DNA of 64,000 nucleotides, from contig NZ_JANHDH010000001.1 in NCBI RefSeq assembly GCF_026616195.1, positions 2,046,001-2,110,000 on the forward strand, in the 5' to 3' direction. The translations under genes and the position numbers were made by a program. Source of the DNA: Haloarchaeobius amylolyticus (GTDB taxonomy: Archaea; Halobacteriota; Halobacteria; Halobacteriales; Natrialbaceae). Each line of letters begins with the position of its first letter. Position 1 is the stretch's first letter. Under the pieces are notes generated by a model, which worked only from the letters and a program-made list of their open reading frames with translations, had not been told where the DNA came from and did not search any database. This document shows positions 30,860-41,435 of the stretch, one piece after another.

Positions 30860-31642
30860 TCAGGCCGTCTCGACCGGCCCGTCGATCTTCTCCCACTCGG
30901 TGAGGCTCCCCTCGTAGAAGTCGACGTGTTCGTAGCCGAGGTGGCGCAGGGCGACGTAGGTGTGGCTGATGCGCCGGGCCGTGTTGCAGTAGAGGATGAC
31001 GCGCTTCTCGGGCGTGACGCCCATCGAGTCGAGCAGGTCGCGCAGCTCGGCCTCGGGCTTCAGGCCGCGGGTCTCCTCGTCGACGAGGTCGCGCCAGTCG
31101 AGCACCTGCGCGCCGGGGATGTGGCCCTCCTCGTACTCCCAGTCCTCGCGGGTGTCGAGGATGACGGTGTCATCGTCGTCGAGCGCGTCGAGGACCGCCT
31201 CGGCGGAGATGAGGGGGCGGTCGTCGGGAATCGTCCCCTCGTAGTCGGTGGAATCGAACCCGGGCGTCTCGCTCGTCGTCTCGTGCTCGCGGTTCCAGGC
31301 GCTGTAGTCGCCGTCCATGAGGTGGACGTCCGTGTGCCCGTAGTTGAGCGCGGTCACGACGAACCGGGCGGCGAAGACGCCGTGGGTGTCGTCGTAGGCG
31401 ACGAGCGTGTCCTCGGGCGTGACGCCGGCCTCGGCCATGAGGCGGTTCCAGGTCTCCAGGCCGGGGAGTTTCCCCTCGTCCTCATCACCGTCGCTGCGGT
31501 ACTCGTCGAAGGGGACGTTCACGGCGCCGGGGATGTGGCCGATACCGTCGTACTCCCACGCGTCGCGGACGTCGACGAGTCGGACCTCGTCGCGGTTGGC
31601 GGCGAGCCAGTCGCGCGAGACGACCCACGGAAGGCTGCTCAT
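30860..31642 (-). CDS. tssB: Tandem-rhodanese sulfurtransferase
   Basis: A 260-residue two-domain rhodanese. In the N-terminal domain the catalytic cysteine position reads AYDDTHG, so it lacks the cysteine. The C-terminal domain keeps it in ILYCNTARR. This inactive-N, active-C layout is normal for thiosulfate sulfurtransferases. Motifs LVDVRDAWEYDGIGHIPGA and LDTREDWEYEEGHIPGA mark the repeats. The enzyme would transfer sulfur from thiosulfate or a persulfide to an acceptor such as cyanide or a thiol. It is divergent from a second rhodanese across 279 bases. The start was set at MSSLPWVVSRDWL. Confidence 0.85.
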   Translation of the reverse strand: MSSLPWVVSRDWLAANRDEVRLVDVRDAWEYDGIGHIPGAVNVPFDEYRSDGDEDEGKLPGLETWNRLMAEAGVTPEDTLVAYDDTHGVFAARFVVTALNYGHTDVHLMDGDYSAWNREHETTSETPGFDSTDYEGTIPDDRPLISAEAVLDALDDDDTVILDTREDWEYEEGHIPGAQVLDWRDLVDEETRGLKPEAELRDLLDSMGVTPEKRVILYCNTARRISHTYVALRHLGYEHVDFYEGSLTEWEKIDGPVETA

Positions 31643-31921
31643 GGACCCCGGTTCGTCGTCCCACCTGTAAGGTGTCCCGGTCCCGGCGGATGCGACGCCC
31701 TCACAGATACCGGCAACAAATTCGGGTTCCTCCCTGGCCGGCAAATATATCTGGTAACTGCCTGGTCAGTCCGCACCTGTCCGACGGTGCCTGCCCGTGC
31801 GAACCGGCAACATGGGACCGACCCCTGCAACTCCCGGCGATTCTGTCCGGTTCGGCCGACGACCGGCGGCACCTGCCGCGTTGCCATACCCATATACCCC
31901 TAGCGTGAGAAGAAGGGATGT

Positions 31922-32776
31922 ATGACGGAATACGCAAAAGACGTACTCGTTTCCGCCGACTGGGTCGAGAGCAACCTGGAGGAGTTCCAGAGCGACGACC
32001 CGGCACACCGACTCGTCGAGGTCGACGTCGACACCGAGGCGTACGAGGAGGGCCACGCCCCCGGCGCCATCGGTTTCAACTGGGAGACACAGCTCCAGGA
32101 CCAGACGACCCGTGACATCCTCTCGAAGGAGGAGTTCGAGGACCTCCTCGGCTCGCACGGCATCACCGAGGACTCCACGGTCGTCCTCTACGGTGACAAC
32201 TCGAACTGGTTCGCTGCCTACACCTACTGGCAGTTCAAGTACTACGGCCACGACGACGTCCGTCTCATGGACGGTGGCCGCGACTACTGGCTCGAGAACG
32301 ACTACCCGCTCACCGACGAGGTGCCGGCGTTCAGCGAGCAGGAGTACAACGCCGCCGGCCCGCGCGAGTCCATCCGCGCCTACCGCGAGGACGTCGAGAA
32401 CGCCATCGAGCGCGGCGTTCCCCTCGTCGACGTTCGCTCGCCCGAGGAGTTCTCCGGTGAGATCCTCGCCCCGCCGGGACTGCAGGAGACCGCCCAGCGC
32501 GGCGGCCACATCCCGGGCGCGAAGAACATCTCGTGGGCGGCCGTGACCAACGACGACGGCACGTTCAAGTCCTACGACGAGCTGCAGGAGCTCTACGGCG
32601 AGTACGACATCGACGGCGAGTCCACGACCGTCGCCTACTGCCGCATCGGCGAGCGCTCCTCTGTCGCCTGGTTCGCGCTCCACGAGCTGCTCGGCTACGA
32701 GGACGCCATCAACTACGACGGCTCCTGGACCGAGTGGGGCAACCTCGTCGGCGCGCCCATCGAGAAGGGCAACTGA
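31922..32776 (+). CDS. tssA: Tandem-rhodanese thiosulfate sulfurtransferase
   Basis: A 284-residue paralogue of the neighbouring rhodanese. The first domain has YGDNSNWFA at the catalytic position (no cysteine) and the second has AYCRIGERSS with the active cysteine, a loop typical of thiosulfate sulfurtransferase. EEFSGEILAPPG with a following GGHIPGAKNI is also characteristic. A TATA-like CCATACCCATATACC about 25-35 bases upstream fits a leaderless transcript. It is cytoplasmic, with no signal peptide. The head-to-head pair may give coordinated control from the shared 279-base region. Confidence 0.88.
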   Translation: MTEYAKDVLVSADWVESNLEEFQSDDPAHRLVEVDVDTEAYEEGHAPGAIGFNWETQLQDQTTRDILSKEEFEDLLGSHGITEDSTVVLYGDNSNWFAAYTYWQFKYYGHDDVRLMDGGRDYWLENDYPLTDEVPAFSEQEYNAAGPRESIRAYREDVENAIERGVPLVDVRSPEEFSGEILAPPGLQETAQRGGHIPGAKNISWAAVTNDDGTFKSYDELQELYGEYDIDGESTTVAYCRIGERSSVAWFALHELLGYEDAINYDGSWTEWGNLVGAPIEKGN

Positions 32777-32926
32777 CGGCTCTCGGCTGCATCCGTTTCT
32801 TTCGCACCCCAGTTCGCCAGCGACGGCGCTCTCGGGCCCGTTCGCACCGTCTCGCGGCCGTCACCGATACCGGACCTAACGGTCATTGGCGGCAGGTACA
32901 AACCGCTGGCCGGAGAACGTCCGGAC

Positions 32927-33550
32927 ATGGATTCCGACGACTTCCTCGAGACCATCCGGAACGAGAACCAGACCGCCCTCTCCCGCATCGGCTCCTCGAA
33001 GTCGCTCTACGCGTTCACCGGCGGCGACATGGACGCCGAGACCATCGAGTCGGTGGCGGCCGGGTTCGCGGACGTGAACGCCGACCTGTTCGGCGCGTGG
33101 CCCAACGAGGTCGACGAGGACACCGACGAGGAACTCACGGCGTTCTACGCGAAGGTCGCCGACGAGGAGGGCGACTGGTACGACGACATCGGCGCCGAGG
33201 TCTCGGGCGAGGACTACGCCTTCCACGAGCAGTTGCGCGAGTTCACAGACCCCGTCACCCGGACCGCCGGGCTGGTGGGCTACACGCTGGTCGAACTCAA
33301 GCTCGCCGACCAGTTCGTCGGCTTCTACGTCGGCAACGCCGACCCACAGACCGCCCAGACCTACCGCGACCGGAAGGCCGAACTCGAGGCCCGCCTCGAC
33401 AGCGCGACCGAGCACCTCGCGCGCATCTGCACCGACGACGCGGACGAGGCGCTCGCCGAGGAGACGGCCTCGAACATCGTCCAGTCGGTCTACGAGGTCT
33501 ACACCGCACGCCTGGAAGAGATGGGCGTGAACCCGAAGCCGGTCTGCTGA
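32927..33550 (+). CDS. Conserved haloarchaeal helical protein of unknown function
   Basis: A 207-residue acidic, probably all-helical soluble protein. Recognisable segments are SSKSLYAFTGGDMDAETI, FHEQLREFTDPVTRTAGLVGYTLVELKLADQFVGFY and a C-terminal VNPKPVC. A ferritin/rubrerythrin-like bundle is possible given its position after the rhodaneses and its Glu/His content, but the ExxH pair spacing of rubrerythrins is not evident. A box GGTACAAACC about 25-30 bases upstream supports a leaderless start at 32927. Confidence 0.7.
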   Translation: MDSDDFLETIRNENQTALSRIGSSKSLYAFTGGDMDAETIESVAAGFADVNADLFGAWPNEVDEDTDEELTAFYAKVADEEGDWYDDIGAEVSGEDYAFHEQLREFTDPVTRTAGLVGYTLVELKLADQFVGFYVGNADPQTAQTYRDRKAELEARLDSATEHLARICTDDADEALAEETASNIVQSVYEVYTARLEEMGVNPKPVC

Positions 33551-33583
33551 CCGGCTGACTGACCGTTCCTCTCGGCCCGCGAC

Positions 33584-33853
33584 CTAGACGCCTTCGACCG
33601 TACTGCGGTACTCGCGGATCTTCTCGAGCGCCTCGTCGATCTTCGTCTCGACCTCGCCACCCTCGGTGTCGGCGACATCCGCGAGGATTCGCTCGTGTTT
33701 CGCGAGGCGACCGTGGTCCGGGCCGCGCTCGGCCTCGGCGTGTTTCGCGAACTGGTCGGCCTGTGTCTGGAGTCGCTCTCTGGACTCCTCGGAGGCGGAT
33801 TCGGCGGCCTCGGACAGCAGGTCGCTGGCGGACTGGAGTGCTTCTCGTACCAT
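33584..33853 (-). CDS. 89-residue coiled-coil-like protein
   Basis: A short acidic, helical protein (MVREALQSASDLLSEAAESAS, then a QADQFAKHAEAERGPDHGRLAKHERILAD stretch). It looks like a two-helix hairpin of the kind common among small haloarchaeal proteins. No catalytic motif is seen. Start placed at the ATG after an AT-richer stretch; the frame extends upstream with unlike sequence. It is divergent from uvrB over 130 bases. Function unknown. Confidence 0.7.
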   Translation of the reverse strand: MVREALQSASDLLSEAAESASEESRERLQTQADQFAKHAEAERGPDHGRLAKHERILADVADTEGGEVETKIDEALEKIREYRSTVEGV

Positions 33854-33983
33854 GTTCGCTGATAGGTCGGCCGCCGGATAATCGTTTGTGGTGGTGGTAC
33901 GGTTCGCCGTGGTCTGCGACGCCCGGGAGACGGTCGCCAGCGAGCGCACCACTGATACTGCTCGCCGCCATAGCGACGTCCAG

Positions 33984-36050
<2,067 letters not shown>

Positions 36051-36175
36051 GACTGTCGACCGTCTCTTCGTGTAGCTATTCGACACTCCGGGCACCGAAA
36101 CCCGTCATGGGCGTCCGGGCGACGGTATGAAAGCTCGACCCAAACTCTTTTTTGGAGATACGTAGAGTCCGAAAC

Positions 36176-36883
36176 GTGCTTGGTGAATCACTGAAGTTCC
36201 CCCTGCAAGGTGAAGAGTCCACGAAGACCGTCGCCATCGGCGGGCTGTTGAACCTGGTGGCGCTGCTCATCCCCATCATCCCGCAGCTGTTCATCTACGG
36301 CTACGCGCTCCGAGCGATGCGAGCCGGGCTGAACGGCGACACGGAGGCTCCCACGTTCGACGACTGGGAGAGCCTCCTGAAGGAAGGCGCGCTCGTCTTC
36401 GGGGTGATGCTGGTGTACGTCGGCATCCCCGTGTTCCTGTTCGCCATCGTCATCCCGATGTTCGGCCTGTTCTCGGTCGGGCTCGGGAGCGAGGCCGGTG
36501 GCGCGGCCGGTGCCGGGGCGGCGTCGATGGTCCTGCTCGGTGTCATCGGCGTCGGGATGCTCGTCATGTTCGCCGCCTACTACATGGTGCCCGCCGCGCT
36601 GGTCGGCCTCGCCGCCCGCGGCGAGTTCGGCGCCGCGTTCGACCTCCAGTCGGTCAAGCGCCTGGCGTTCAACAGCACCTACTTCGTCGGCATCGTCGTC
36701 TCGCTCGTCGTGCTGGTCGTCGGGAGCATCGTCTCGCTCCCGCTGTACCTCGTCCTCGTCGGCTTCGCGCTCCAGTTCATCGTCACCGCCGGGGTGTTCA
36801 ACTACCTCGGGAAGGTCGCGCGCAAGGCGGCACCCGGGGCGGACACCCGGCAGCCCGAGGGCCGCCCGCAGACGAGCCTCTGA
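36176..36883 (+). CDS. DUF4013-type membrane protein
   Basis: A 235-residue membrane protein. The start LGESLKFPLQGEESTKTVAIGGLL matches the DUF4013 N terminus (a short amphipathic stretch before the first span). There are about six spans, with IPQLFIYGYALRAMRAGLNGD and FDDWESLLKEGA between the first two, and a Gly/Ala-rich span near 110-140. The GTG start lies about 22-30 bases after CTCTTTTTTGG, so the message is probably leaderless; a TTG eight codons earlier is possible. Function unknown. Confidence 0.7.
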   Translation: MLGESLKFPLQGEESTKTVAIGGLLNLVALLIPIIPQLFIYGYALRAMRAGLNGDTEAPTFDDWESLLKEGALVFGVMLVYVGIPVFLFAIVIPMFGLFSVGLGSEAGGAAGAGAASMVLLGVIGVGMLVMFAAYYMVPAALVGLAARGEFGAAFDLQSVKRLAFNSTYFVGIVVSLVVLVVGSIVSLPLYLVLVGFALQFIVTAGVFNYLGKVARKAAPGADTRQPEGRPQTSL

Positions 36884-36966
36884 GGACCGCGAGTCGAGAA
36901 CAGGCAGACGGACCCTTCGGGGTCGAACTTCTTCTGGCGACCGTCACGCTGCCGAGCTTCAAGAAA

Positions 36967-37182
36967 TCAGTTCAGGGCGTCGACCTCGTCGGTGAGGTCG
37001 TCGGGCTGGTCGATGGGGCCGTTCACGAACAGCCCGTGGCCGATGATGGCCGCCGCGACGAGGCCGGTCGCGACGATGGCCATCGACATCGAGACGGTGG
37101 TGAGCGCCCCGACGCCGACACCGGTGAGCATGCTGGACGCGACGCCCAGCAGGACGAGGTCGTAGTACTGCCAGGTGTACAT
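36967..37182 (-). CDS. 71-residue two-span membrane protein
   Basis: A small hydrophobic protein starting MYTWQYYDLVLLG, with two spans (DLVLLGVASSMLTGVGVGAL and MAIVATGLVAAAIIGHGLF) and a short acidic tail (DQPDDLTDEVDALN). The coding-like codon usage and the ATG at a clear boundary support it. It lies 61 bases before the UspA stop on the same strand. It may be part of that unit. Function unknown. Confidence 0.6.
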   Translation of the reverse strand: MYTWQYYDLVLLGVASSMLTGVGVGALTTVSMSMAIVATGLVAAAIIGHGLFVNGPIDQPDDLTDEVDALN

Positions 37183-37243
37183 ATCTACGTGTACGAAACC
37201 GCGTCGGAAAGTGATTGGGACTGCGGGTGGTCTCGTGTGGTCC

Positions 37244-37687
37244 TCACTCCTCCTCGTCGCCCTGGCGCACCGTCATCACGGGGGCAGGGCACTGGCGAAC
37301 GACCTTCTCGGCGACGCTGCCGATGAGGTAGTGGTCGAGCCCGGTCCGGCCGTGGGTCGCCATCACGACGAGGTCGATGGGGTGCTCGTCGACGTACTCG
37401 AGGATGGCGGTCTTGGGGACGCCCTCGCTGGTGATGCGGTCGGTGTTCACGTGGTCCGGAAACGCACTGACCGCGGACTCGATGGCCTCCTCGGCGCGCT
37501 CGCGCTCGGTCTCCTCCCAGACGGCGGCGGAGATGCCGGCGCTGGGGCTCTCGAAGCGGTTGCGCGTGTCGATAACGGACAGGACGTGGACGGTGGCGTC
37601 GTAGGTCGAGGCGAGTTCGGCGGCGTGGCCCGCGGCCGCGGTGGTACCGGCGCTCCCGTCGGTCGGGAAGAGGATGTGGTCGTACAT
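37244..37687 (-). CDS. Universal stress protein (UspA family)
   Basis: A 147-residue single-domain Usp. MYDHILFPTDGS opens the fold, and the ATP-binding signature appears as MATHGRTGLDHYLIGSVAEKV plus RQCPAPVMTVR (GxxG-9-G-S/T pattern). It therefore probably binds ATP. It is transcribed after the TauE-like permease with a 39-base gap, a common haloarchaeal pairing. Its role is likely regulation or protection related to that transporter. Confidence 0.88.
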   Translation of the reverse strand: MYDHILFPTDGSAGTTAAAGHAAELASTYDATVHVLSVIDTRNRFESPSAGISAAVWEETERERAEEAIESAVSAFPDHVNTDRITSEGVPKTAILEYVDEHPIDLVVMATHGRTGLDHYLIGSVAEKVVRQCPAPVMTVRQGDEEE

Positions 37688-37726
37688 ACAGAGAGGTCGT
37701 CCGCGGACTACCGAAAAACCCCTGCT

Positions 37727-38839
37727 TCAGACCAGCCCGGCGAGAATGTCCAGCATCCCGGCGCGGGCGATGATGAACAGCGCGAGCGCGATGATGCCGA
37801 ACAGGACGCCGACGCCGTGCTTGATGGTCTCGGTGTCGAGCGCGGAGGCGACGTAGGGGGCGATCTGCCCGCCCGTCACCGTCGCGGGGACGGTCCAGAC
37901 GACCATGTTCCACGGCGTGCTGGCGATGTCGATGGAGTGGGCGCCGGGGACGAACTGCCCACCGAAGACGTGGACGAGCGAGGCCAGGATGGCCGTCGAG
38001 GCGACCACGATGTGGTTGGTCCCGATGGCGACCCGGACGGGGATCTTCGAGCGCAGCATCGAGATGATGCCGAGTTCGCCGATACCGAAGCCGGCGAGGC
38101 CCTGGAAGATGCCACCGACGCTGTAGTTCGCGAAGCGCTCCGTGTAGCCGGAGCGGTCGTAGCGGTAGTCCTCGCCGTCGCGGTCGACGCGGGTGACGAC
38201 ACCGTCTGCGTCGGTCTCGACGCCGGCCGGACCGAGCTTGTCGTCGTCGTTCGGGAGCGCGCTCCCGCCGTCGGCGGCGGTCGCGTGGTCGTCGTCGTCG
38301 GAGCCGGCGGGCTCCTCGTGGGCCAGGTCGGCCTTGAACAGCAGGTAGGCGGCCGCGAGCAGCGCGATGGCCAGCAGGGTCTGGAACACGGGCTCCGGGA
38401 TGAAGAACGAGAGCACGGCGCCACCGACGACGAACGGGACGGCCCCGCCGACGAGGGTGAGCGCGAGCTTCCGGTCCACGAGGCCGTACTGGACGAACGC
38501 GAGCGCGGAACTCGACAGGCCGAAGGACTCGCTGATGAGCCCCACCGCGACGAGGGTCTGCGGTTCGAGCGAGAACCCCGCGAAGATGGGGAAGATGAAG
38601 ATGAAGAACGGCACGAACAGTGCCGAGCCACTGATCCCGACCGTGTTCACGGTGGTCGCCCCGAGCACGAAGAACGGGAGCAGCCACCAGTACTCGAGCC
38701 AGTAACTCGAGCCGCTCCCTTCCGTGGGAGCGAAGAAGAACACGCCGAGGATGAACACCACGGGTGCCAGGAACACGAACACGTGCTGGTACTTTAGAAA
38801 CGTCTTCTGGATGTTACTGTACGATGAGGACGAGCTCAT
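37727..38839 (-). CDS. TauE/SafE-family sulfite/organosulfonate exporter
   Basis: A 370-residue membrane protein with about eight to ten spans. Family features: GISGSALFVPFFIFIFP, LISESFGLSSSALAFVQYGLVD and the repeat-like GFGIGELGIISMLR and GTNHIVVASTAILASLVHVF. A charged loop of about 75 residues lies in the middle (about residues 180-250). It exports sulfite or organosulfonates, or another anion, by proton-coupled transport. UspA follows on the same strand. A TATA-like CTCTTATACC (38870-38879, minus) is 31-40 bases upstream. Confidence 0.85.
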   Translation of the reverse strand: MSSSSSYSNIQKTFLKYQHVFVFLAPVVFILGVFFFAPTEGSGSSYWLEYWWLLPFFVLGATTVNTVGISGSALFVPFFIFIFPIFAGFSLEPQTLVAVGLISESFGLSSSALAFVQYGLVDRKLALTLVGGAVPFVVGGAVLSFFIPEPVFQTLLAIALLAAAYLLFKADLAHEEPAGSDDDDHATAADGGSALPNDDDKLGPAGVETDADGVVTRVDRDGEDYRYDRSGYTERFANYSVGGIFQGLAGFGIGELGIISMLRSKIPVRVAIGTNHIVVASTAILASLVHVFGGQFVPGAHSIDIASTPWNMVVWTVPATVTGGQIAPYVASALDTETIKHGVGVLFGIIALALFIIARAGMLDILAGLV

Positions 38840-39063
38840 TTGGTTGGTGGAGCCACGGTTTGAGGTTCAGGTATAAGAGCGTTACCTTCTTCTGGAAACC
38901 GGCTGTTATGACCTGTTTCTGGCAAGATTTCTCCGAACTGGTGGTCGAATTATCGATGGATATGTCGGGCACGCATACGCCGGAGGAGTCCCGAGGGTGT
39001 TGAAAACGGGCGGCAGGAGTATCCCTAATGTTTATTTGTCACGACGTGGTATGCGTATGTGTA

Positions 39064-39261
39064 ATGAGTTTTCGAGAGCGACCCCCCGAGAGAGATTCTG
39101 GGCAGTCCGTGCTAGACGATGACGAATCGATGGAGCCTCTCGAAGACCCTCCCGAGCCTGCACCGACGGGGCTCGTCGGCCGGTTCCGGTCGCACGTCCG
39201 GCACTGGCCGCGTCGGTTCATCGAGATGCAGGTACGGGCCTTCGGTGGCCGAACCCATTGA
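39064..39261 (+). CDS. 65-residue small protein of unknown function
   Basis: Encodes MSFRERPPERDSGQSV, an acidic Pro-rich middle (EPLEDPPEPAPTG), and a basic, aromatic C-terminal helix (FRSHVRHWPRRFIEMQVRAFGG). A TTTATTTG box at 39031-39038 is about 26-33 bases before the ATG, fitting a leaderless gene. The C-terminal half might bind membrane or nucleic acid. No family recognised. It converges on the thioesterase gene with a 7-base gap. Confidence 0.45.
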   Translation: MSFRERPPERDSGQSVLDDDESMEPLEDPPEPAPTGLVGRFRSHVRHWPRRFIEMQVRAFGGRTH

Positions 39262-39268
39262 GTCCGGC

Positions 39269-39751
39269 CTAGGCGACCAGCGCAGCGCGCCGTTTCTCTC
39301 GCCGTTCCACCGCCGCCTCCCGGAGCGCCTGCTCCGTCTCCGTCTCGCAGTGCAGTGACGGGACCGTGGTCGGGTCGCCCGCGTCGTCGAGCGCGACCAT
39401 CGTGAAGAAGGAGGTGGCGGTCTGTTCGTACTCGCCCTGTTCCGGCCGTTCCGACCGGACCTCGACCTTCACGTCCATGCTGGAGCTGCCGGTGTCGAAG
39501 ACGTAGCCGGTGACGACGACCACGTCGCCCAGCTCGATGGGGCCCCGGAAGTCGACGTGGTCCATCGCGGCCGTGACGACCTGTCGGCGGGCGAAACGCC
39601 GGGACGCGATGGCGGCGCAGATGTCCATCCAGTGGAGGATGGAGCCGCCGAGGGCGCGCCCGAGGTTGTTCGTGTCGTCGGGCATCAGTATCTCGCTCAG
39701 CTCGGTGTAGGATTCGGCGAGCGAGGCGGCGTCGGAGTCGTGCTTGTACAT
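39269..39751 (-). CDS. Acyl-CoA thioesterase (hotdog fold, YciA-like)
   Basis: A 160-residue single-domain hotdog protein. ESYTELSEILMPDDTNNLGRALGGSILHWMD contains the conserved P(x)NxxGxxxGGxxLxWMD segment of acyl-CoA hydrolases; the Asp is catalytic. RQVVTAAMDHVDFRGPIELGDVV is the second block. It hydrolyses acyl-CoA to free acid and CoA in the cytoplasm. A box TTTTATTCG (39774-39782 on minus) gives leaderless spacing. Substrate chain length cannot be read from the sequence. Confidence 0.88.
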   Translation of the reverse strand: MYKHDSDAASLAESYTELSEILMPDDTNNLGRALGGSILHWMDICAAIASRRFARRQVVTAAMDHVDFRGPIELGDVVVVTGYVFDTGSSSMDVKVEVRSERPEQGEYEQTATSFFTMVALDDAGDPTTVPSLHCETETEQALREAAVERREKRRAALVA

Positions 39752-39951
39752 GCACGGACGGGGGCACCGCTGGCGAATAAAACCAGTGGAATTTCCCTAA
39801 CTCAACTAAGATTGATTCGGGTGTGTGGAACGGTACTCGGCGACGTGTGAGTGTCTCTCTGACTGTTTCCCGTCAAGCGACCTGTCTTCCTTCGATGGTC
39901 TGTGGTAATACAACGACGAGCTTTAATGCCTGTTGGGAATACGCTGTGCCG

Positions 39952-41412
39952 ATGACAGGCCTCTCGTTCGAACCGCTCACGTACGACGACATCCCCGCGG
40001 CCCGGCGCCCCTCGCTCGGACAGGCGCTCGTGCCCCTGCTCGGGATGGTCGTGTTCCTCAGTATCGGCGCCATCGTCCTCGGCCTCGACCCCCACCTGCC
40101 TATCGTCTGGGGGGCAGCACTCACCGCGGCTGTCGGCCGCTACTGGCTCGGCATCGCCTGGGAGGAGCTGTTCGAGGGCATCGTCGACGGCATCCGGATG
40201 GGCATGCAGGCCATCCTCATCCTGTTCACCATCTACATGCTCATCGCCACGTGGACCGCGGCGGGCACCATCCCCGGGCTCATCTACTACGGGCTGGAGA
40301 TACTGACCCCGACCGTCTTCCTGCCGGCGACGGCCGCGCTCGCGACCGTCGTCGCGTTCTCCATCGGCTCCTCGTGGACCACCGCCGGGACCCTCGGCGT
40401 CGCGTTCATGGGCATCGGGGCGGGCCTCGGCGTCCCCGCGCCGATGACCGCGGGCGCCATCCTCACCGGCGCCTACACCGGCGACAAGATCTCGCCGCTC
40501 TCGGACACCACCAACCTCGCCGCCGCGGTCACGAACACCGACCTGATGGAGCACGTCCGGACGATGCGCGTCGGCACGGGCCTCGCCTTCGCCCTCTCGC
40601 TGGTGCTCTACGCGGCCCTCGGGCTGACCGCCACAGGCGCCATCCCCGCCGGCCGCATCGACACCATCCAGTCGGCCATCGGCGGCAGCTACGCCGTCTC
40701 ACCCGTCGTGTTCCTCCCGCTGCTGGTGACGTTCGCGCTCGCGCTCTACGGCTTCCCGGCGCTCCCGTCGCTCGTCGCGGGCGTCTTCGCGGGCGTCGGC
40801 ACGACCATGGCCGTCCAGGGCGTCGGCTTCACCGCGGCGTGGGACATCGCCCAGAACGGGACCGACCCGGCGACCGGTTCGGAACTCGTCAACGGCCTCC
40901 TCGGCTCCAGCGGTCTCATGGGCTCGACGTGGACCATCACCATCGTCGTCGCCGCGCTCGCCCTCGGGGGCCTGCTGGAGCGTACCGGCGTCATCGCGAC
41001 GGTCGCACACTACATCGCGAAGGTCGTCCACAGCGTGGCGAGCCTCACGCTCGGGACCGGCGTCGCGGCCATCTCGATGAACGTCCTCGCGGCCGAGCAG
41101 TACATGAGCATCGTCGTCCCGGGGATGACCCTCCGCGGGCTGTACGACGACTTCGACCTCGAATCCCGCAACCTCTCGCGCGCAGTGGAGGCGTCCGGGA
41201 CGGTCACCTCCGCGCTCATCCCGTGGAACGCCGGCGGCGCGTACATGTGGAGCGTCCTCGGTGTGCACCCCTTCGAGTACGCCCCGTACTACTTCCTCGG
41301 CTTCCTCGCGCCGAGCATCCTCGTCGTCATGGCCGTCACCGGCTGGCAGATAACGACGACCGACGACACGCCGGCCGCGGCGGGGAGCCGCGCCTCGCCG
41401 GCCGACGACTGA
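39952..41412 (+). CDS. nhaC: Na+/H+ antiporter, NhaC family
   Basis: A 486-residue antiporter with about eleven to twelve spans. NhaC hallmarks are FSIGSSWTTAGTLGVAF and YTGDKISPLSDTTNLAAA, near the ion-binding region, and MNVLAAEQYMSIVVPG and SALIPWNAGGAYM further on. It should exchange sodium for protons, a natural need in high salt. Start was set at MTGLSFEPLTYDD after the TATA-like CTTTAATGCC (39921-39930) at leaderless spacing. The open frame upstream is unlike protein. Confidence 0.9.
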   Translation: MTGLSFEPLTYDDIPAARRPSLGQALVPLLGMVVFLSIGAIVLGLDPHLPIVWGAALTAAVGRYWLGIAWEELFEGIVDGIRMGMQAILILFTIYMLIATWTAAGTIPGLIYYGLEILTPTVFLPATAALATVVAFSIGSSWTTAGTLGVAFMGIGAGLGVPAPMTAGAILTGAYTGDKISPLSDTTNLAAAVTNTDLMEHVRTMRVGTGLAFALSLVLYAALGLTATGAIPAGRIDTIQSAIGGSYAVSPVVFLPLLVTFALALYGFPALPSLVAGVFAGVGTTMAVQGVGFTAAWDIAQNGTDPATGSELVNGLLGSSGLMGSTWTITIVVAALALGGLLERTGVIATVAHYIAKVVHSVASLTLGTGVAAISMNVLAAEQYMSIVVPGMTLRGLYDDFDLESRNLSRAVEASGTVTSALIPWNAGGAYMWSVLGVHPFEYAPYYFLGFLAPSILVVMAVTGWQITTTDDTPAAAGSRASPADD

Positions 41413-41435
41413 CGGAAAAACAACTTTTTCTCGCT

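Noticed and set aside
39774-39799. CCAGTGGAATTTCCC near the thioesterase start as an ORB
   Set aside because: It has the CCAGTGGAA half but no G run; the AT stretch next to it is better explained as the TATA box of the thioesterase gene.
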